From: Enterococcus sp. CSURQ0835 | GTDB taxonomy: Bacteria > Bacillota > Bacilli > Lactobacillales > Enterococcaceae | Direction of reading: 5' to 3' | Length of the DNA stretch: 64,000 nucleotides | NCBI RefSeq assembly: GCF_902706605.1 | Contig: NZ_CACSLH010000006.1 | Span: 1-64,000, forward strand | Part shown: in pieces, positions 60,983-64,000 of the stretch | Layout: every line of letters begins with the position of its first letter | Numbering within the stretch: the stretch's first letter is position 1 | Program-made: the position numbers and the translations under genes | Notes under the pieces: generated by a model | Database searches by the model: none | Told to the model about the DNA's origin: nothing | What the model saw: the letters and a program-made list of their open reading frames with translations, nothing else

Positions 60983-61102
60983 CTACATCATCCAAGCTCT
61001 CTAGTTTGTTCCATCTTACTAGAAATTCCAGTGATTTAAAAATAAAAAATGCTGTGTTTTAGACTTCTTTAACTTCCTTGCAAAAATGTCACACTCAAAA
61101 CG

Positions 61103-61132
61103 TTGTGAATGTTATGTAAAAATCGGTATACT
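61103..61132 (+). promoter_or_regulatory. Promoter of the hydrolase-mprF operon
   Basis: TTGTGA and TATACT separated by 18 bases. It lies within the long open frame that begins at 61086, so the true translation start must be downstream (GTG at 61152). Confidence 0.7.
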
Positions 61133-61151
61133 AGAGCTAGTAGGTGATAGT

Positions 61152-61874
61152 GTGAATAGTGAACAAAAATTCGCCTTGCTGCCCGATGGTTCCAAAATCT
61201 ATTATGAAACGATCGGCCAAGGCCCCGCGCTGTTTTTGCTTCATGGCAATGGCGGCAGCGGAAAATATTTTTCCAATCAAATCGAAAGTTTCAGTCAGCA
61301 CTTCAAAGTGTTCGTGGTAGACAGCCGCGGTCATGGCCGTTCCACCAACACGCAAAAAGAAACCAGCTTTAGTTTGATGGCCGCAGACTTACACCAGATC
61401 ATGGAACAAGAACACGTCGTTCGAGCAGATCTGTTAGGCTTTAGCGATGGCGCCAATCTCGCAATGGTCTTTGCCCACTTGTATCCAGAAAAAGTCGATC
61501 ATTTAGTCTTGAATGCCGGCAATACCGATCCCCATGGCGTGCGGCTCTTACCCCACCTTGCCAGTTATGTGCAATACGGGATCGTCTGGCTAGGTGCTTT
61601 TGTGGATACTGGCATGCGCAATTTTTTGCCGATCTTGCGCTTGTTGTTTCGCGATATCGGCTTAACGGAAAAAGATCTGAATGCCATCACGGCCAAAACG
61701 CTTGTCATCGTCGGCAAACACGATGTGATCAAAACGAAACACTCCATGTACATCGCTCGTTCGATCCCCAACGCGAGTTTTGTGATCGTCTCTGGTCAAG
61801 GACACATGTTTGCGCGGCGCAATCCGAAACGCTTCAACCAAGAAGTCTTGCAATTTTTATTAGAAAGGTCGTGA
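61152..61874 (+). CDS. Alpha/beta hydrolase
   Basis: A 240-aa serine hydrolase. GTG start behind TAGGTGA, chosen because a good promoter sits upstream inside the longer frame. Oxyanion loop LFLLHGNGGSGKYF, nucleophile Ser in LLGFSDGANLAM, acid Asp in VIVGKHDVIKTKH and catalytic His in VSGQGHMFARR. No signal peptide, so cytosolic. mprF begins five bases after its stop, so the two are co-transcribed; a link to lipid or ester metabolism near MprF is inferred only. The substrate is unknown. Confidence 0.9.
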   Translation: MNSEQKFALLPDGSKIYYETIGQGPALFLLHGNGGSGKYFSNQIESFSQHFKVFVVDSRGHGRSTNTQKETSFSLMAADLHQIMEQEHVVRADLLGFSDGANLAMVFAHLYPEKVDHLVLNAGNTDPHGVRLLPHLASYVQYGIVWLGAFVDTGMRNFLPILRLLFRDIGLTEKDLNAITAKTLVIVGKHDVIKTKHSMYIARSIPNASFVIVSGQGHMFARRNPKRFNQEVLQFLLERS

Positions 61875-61879
61875 GTGCT

Positions 61880-64000
61880 GTGGAAAAAATCACCCGCTGG
61901 TTCAAAGACCACGCCGGTAAATTAAAAATCATCTTCTTACTTTCAGTGATCGTCGTCGTCGCTTTCGAACTGATGAATATCGCCAAAACCATCTCACCAG
62001 ATCAATTGGCCGCAACGTTCAGTAACGTTCCCAAAACACGATTAGCCTTGATGGCCGTGATCGGTCTCATCTCGATTGTCCCAATGCTGGGGTATGATTT
62101 TACGTTAAACGAGATCTTAGGCCAAAAACCGAAAAAAATGTATATTTTCGAAACGAGTTGGCTGATCAACACGTTAAACAACATCGCCGGGTTCGGCGGC
62201 TTTATCAGTGCCGGCTTGCGTTCTGAGTTTTATGGCAAAAAAAATTCCGGCAAGTCCGTCGTCAAAGCGTTATCGAAAATTTTAGTCTTCACCTTATCCG
62301 GACTTTCGATCTATGCGCTGATCTCCTTTTTCTTAGTTATTTTCGGTCAGACGAAACCGTATTTAAAACAGTATTGGATCTGGCTGATCGCAGGCGGCTT
62401 ATATTTTCCCATCGTTTTTGGTTTGAGTATTTTCGGCCGCGGCGAATATTTAGGGGATTTGAAATCGAGTCAACGGTTGAAACTAGTTGGTTCCTCCTTT
62501 TTGGAATGGACAGGGGTCTTAGTCAGTTTTATCACGACCGGACTTTTGATGGGCGTCAATTTAGAGATCCGCGAAGTCGTACCACTATTCATTGCGGCAA
62601 CGGTCATCGGGATCGCTTCAATGATTCCCGGGGAGCTGGGCAGTTTTGATGTCATGATGATCATCGGCTTATCAGCTTTAAATGTCGAACGCGAAACTGT
62701 CGTGGCTTGGATCTTGCTGTTCCGGTTATTTTATTACCTCATCCCATTTGCGATCGGGTTGGTCTTACTCTTTAAAAATCTCGGTGGTACCATCAACGAA
62801 CGTTATGACGGCATCCCGCTGAATCTCTTACAAGAACTCTCCCACAAATTGGAAGCTTTCTTTTTATATTTCACTGGCATCATGTTGGTCTTATCAGCAA
62901 CGATTCCGGAAGCCTTTGTCCGCTTGCCATTTTTACAGCATTTGAATCCGATTCGTTCCCGCGTGATCGTGATCTTTCCTGCAATTTTACTCGGCTATCT
63001 TTTGATCATCGCCGGCCGCGGAATCGCCGCGCGGGTCGCTCGAGCGTACAAACCGACTCTCATCTTAGTCTTTTTGACGTTTCTGTACGCCATCAACGCC
63101 GGCTTTCGCTGGTCGACCGGCTTCTTTTTAGCACTCTTGTTTATCTTTGTGATCTTTTCGAAAAAAGAATTGTACCGCAAACAGCTGGTTTATTCGGCGG
63201 AGTGGCTGACGATCGACGGCATTATCATCGGTGGATTAGCAATTCTTTACATCGTGATCGGCGTCTACAACAGTCCGACGATTCATCACCGGCATCACAT
63301 GCCAGAATTTTTCCTTTTCCCAAATGAAAAAATTTGGATGGTAGGTCTAGTTGCCATCGGAATCGTGTCGGTGATCGTTTTAGGCTTGATCAATTATTTG
63401 AAAGGCGAGCGGTACAAAGTCGGCGGCGTGGTAGATGAAGCACGAATCAACCATATTTTAACTACTTATGGCGGCAATCCCGATAGCCAACTCGTCTTCT
63501 TACATGACAAAGACGCCTTTTTCTATAATGATGGTAAAGAAGATACGGTCTTTTTCCAAATGGCGACTTTCAACAACAAAATTTTAGTCATGGGCGATCC
63601 GTCTGGCAAAAAGGCTGATTTCGAAGCCGCACTTGAGACGTTGTTGCACGAGGCAGATCAGTACAATTATTTACCGGTCTTTTACGAAAACAGCGAAGAG
63701 ATTGTGATGTTGCTTCATGAGTTTGGGTATGACTTCATCAAATTCGGTGAAAAAGCCCACGTCCATTTGCCAGACTTTACGTTAACCGGCAAAAAGATGA
63801 AAGGCCAACGCGCGACCATCAACCGCACGATCCGTGACGGCTTCCAATTCGACATCATCAAGCCACCATTTTCTCAAGCGACGATGCAGCAACTGAAACA
63901 CATTTCAGACGCCTGGCTCAACGGCCGCAAAGAAAAAGGCTTCTCATTAGGTTTCTTCTCAGAACCTTACTTGCAACGCGCGCCGATCGCCGTCGTCAAA
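61880..64000 (+). CDS. mprF: Phosphatidylglycerol lysyltransferase MprF (3' truncated by window)
   Basis: Begins at GTG 61880 (VEKITRWFKDHAGKLKII) and stays open for 707 codons to the window edge. Usual length is ~850 aa, so the C-terminal end is missing from view, not from the gene. The first ~500 residues hold many membrane helices (the lipid flippase part; NTLNNIAGFGGFISAGLRSE and MIPGELGSFDVMMIIGL are typical), and from ~510 on the cytosolic aminoacyl-transferase domain starts (QLVFLHDKDAFFYNDG, MGDPSGKKADFEAALE). It adds lysine to phosphatidylglycerol and flips it, giving resistance to cationic peptides and daptomycin. Confidence 0.95.
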   Translation, partial: MEKITRWFKDHAGKLKIIFLLSVIVVVAFELMNIAKTISPDQLAATFSNVPKTRLALMAVIGLISIVPMLGYDFTLNEILGQKPKKMYIFETSWLINTLNNIAGFGGFISAGLRSEFYGKKNSGKSVVKALSKILVFTLSGLSIYALISFFLVIFGQTKPYLKQYWIWLIAGGLYFPIVFGLSIFGRGEYLGDLKSSQRLKLVGSSFLEWTGVLVSFITTGLLMGVNLEIREVVPLFIAATVIGIASMIPGELGSFDVMMIIGLSALNVERETVVAWILLFRLFYYLIPFAIGLVLLFKNLGGTINERYDGIPLNLLQELSHKLEAFFLYFTGIMLVLSATIPEAFVRLPFLQHLNPIRSRVIVIFPAILLGYLLIIAGRGIAARVARAYKPTLILVFLTFLYAINAGFRWSTGFFLALLFIFVIFSKKELYRKQLVYSAEWLTIDGIIIGGLAILYIVIGVYNSPTIHHRHHMPEFFLFPNEKIWMVGLVAIGIVSVIVLGLINYLKGERYKVGGVVDEARINHILTTYGGNPDSQLVFLHDKDAFFYNDGKEDTVFFQMATFNNKILVMGDPSGKKADFEAALETLLHEADQYNYLPVFYENSEEIVMLLHEFGYDFIKFGEKAHVHLPDFTLTGKKMKGQRATINRTIRDGFQFDIIKPPFSQATMQQLKHISDAWLNGRKEKGFSLGFFSEPYLQRAPIAVVK

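Noticed and set aside
61086-61151. Longer start of the alpha/beta hydrolase
   Set aside because: A good -35/-10 pair lies inside the extension.

Overview
The window reads as a chromosome segment of a low-GC Gram-positive of the order Lactobacillales, most likely Enterococcus or a close relative. The evidence is AGGAGG-type ribosome binding sites, a Uup/thyA/folA cluster, cmk-rpsA-der-hup, fer/ypbB/recQ, a ribT-scpA-scpB-rluB block, dnaG-rpoD, a Lactobacillales-type lysozyme-like protein, and mprF. Most genes lie on the minus strand. I saw no rRNA, tRNA or CRISPR array. The species assignment is inference.

Layout. 1-4320: folate/thymidylate operon (ABC-F, thyA, folA) and a self-regulated MarR repressor with a histidine/glycine tail. 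4400-7411: accessory patch with a broken antitoxin, a relic double-glycine leader, two damaged IS30-family copies and, between them, a secreted bacteriocin-like protein with a possible partner. 7487-11092: housekeeping genes (mazG-like, cca, thioesterase, YitT). 11314-19015: a decaying class II bacteriocin locus with a C39 peptidase ABC exporter, a pseudogenised accessory protein, an intact GG-leader bacteriocin with a likely immunity protein, a LytTR two-component system, and a second, wrecked copy of that system. 19889-27343: three tandem paralogous secreted proteins with Ig-like, InlB-type and C-terminal 'YNPNSGEHFYT' (DUF5648-type) repeats.

27487-30370: ypiB, ypiA and a catalytically dead AroB-like protein. 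30664-34190: plus-strand accessory island (56-aa membrane protein, small repeat protein, Ltp-domain membrane protein, zinc-finger/SHOCT protein). 34380-37646: MmcQ/YjbR protein, hup, and a phage-type replication pair (winged-helix initiator plus DnaB-like helicase) without other phage genes. 37886-46821: der, two secreted leucine-rich-repeat proteins of the same surface family, rpsA, cmk. 46890-47172: tandem structured intergenic repeats. 47170-59976: LysM membrane protein, recQ/ypbB, fer, FMN-riboswitch-controlled ribU, rluB/scpB/scpA/ribT-like, xerD, fur, cvfB, rpoD, dnaG. 60344-64000: lysozyme-like protein, then an alpha/beta hydrolase with mprF, which runs off the right end.

How the parts work together. 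Housekeeping operons supply tetrahydrofolate and dTMP, tRNA 3' ends, chromosome condensation (ScpA/ScpB, HU), dimer resolution (XerD) and replication/transcription initiation (DnaG, RpoD). The accessory islands serve the cell surface and competition: six secreted proteins share one C-terminal repeat and mostly one promoter type, and the bacteriocin locus shows complementary decay. One copy keeps the bacteriocin but has lost its sensor/regulator; the other keeps the regulator but its bacteriocin is degenerate. The best candidates for undescribed biology are the 196-aa secreted protein plus its downstream partner between the IS30 relics, the duplicated bacteriocin circuit, the AroB-like pseudoenzyme and the Ltp/SHOCT pair.
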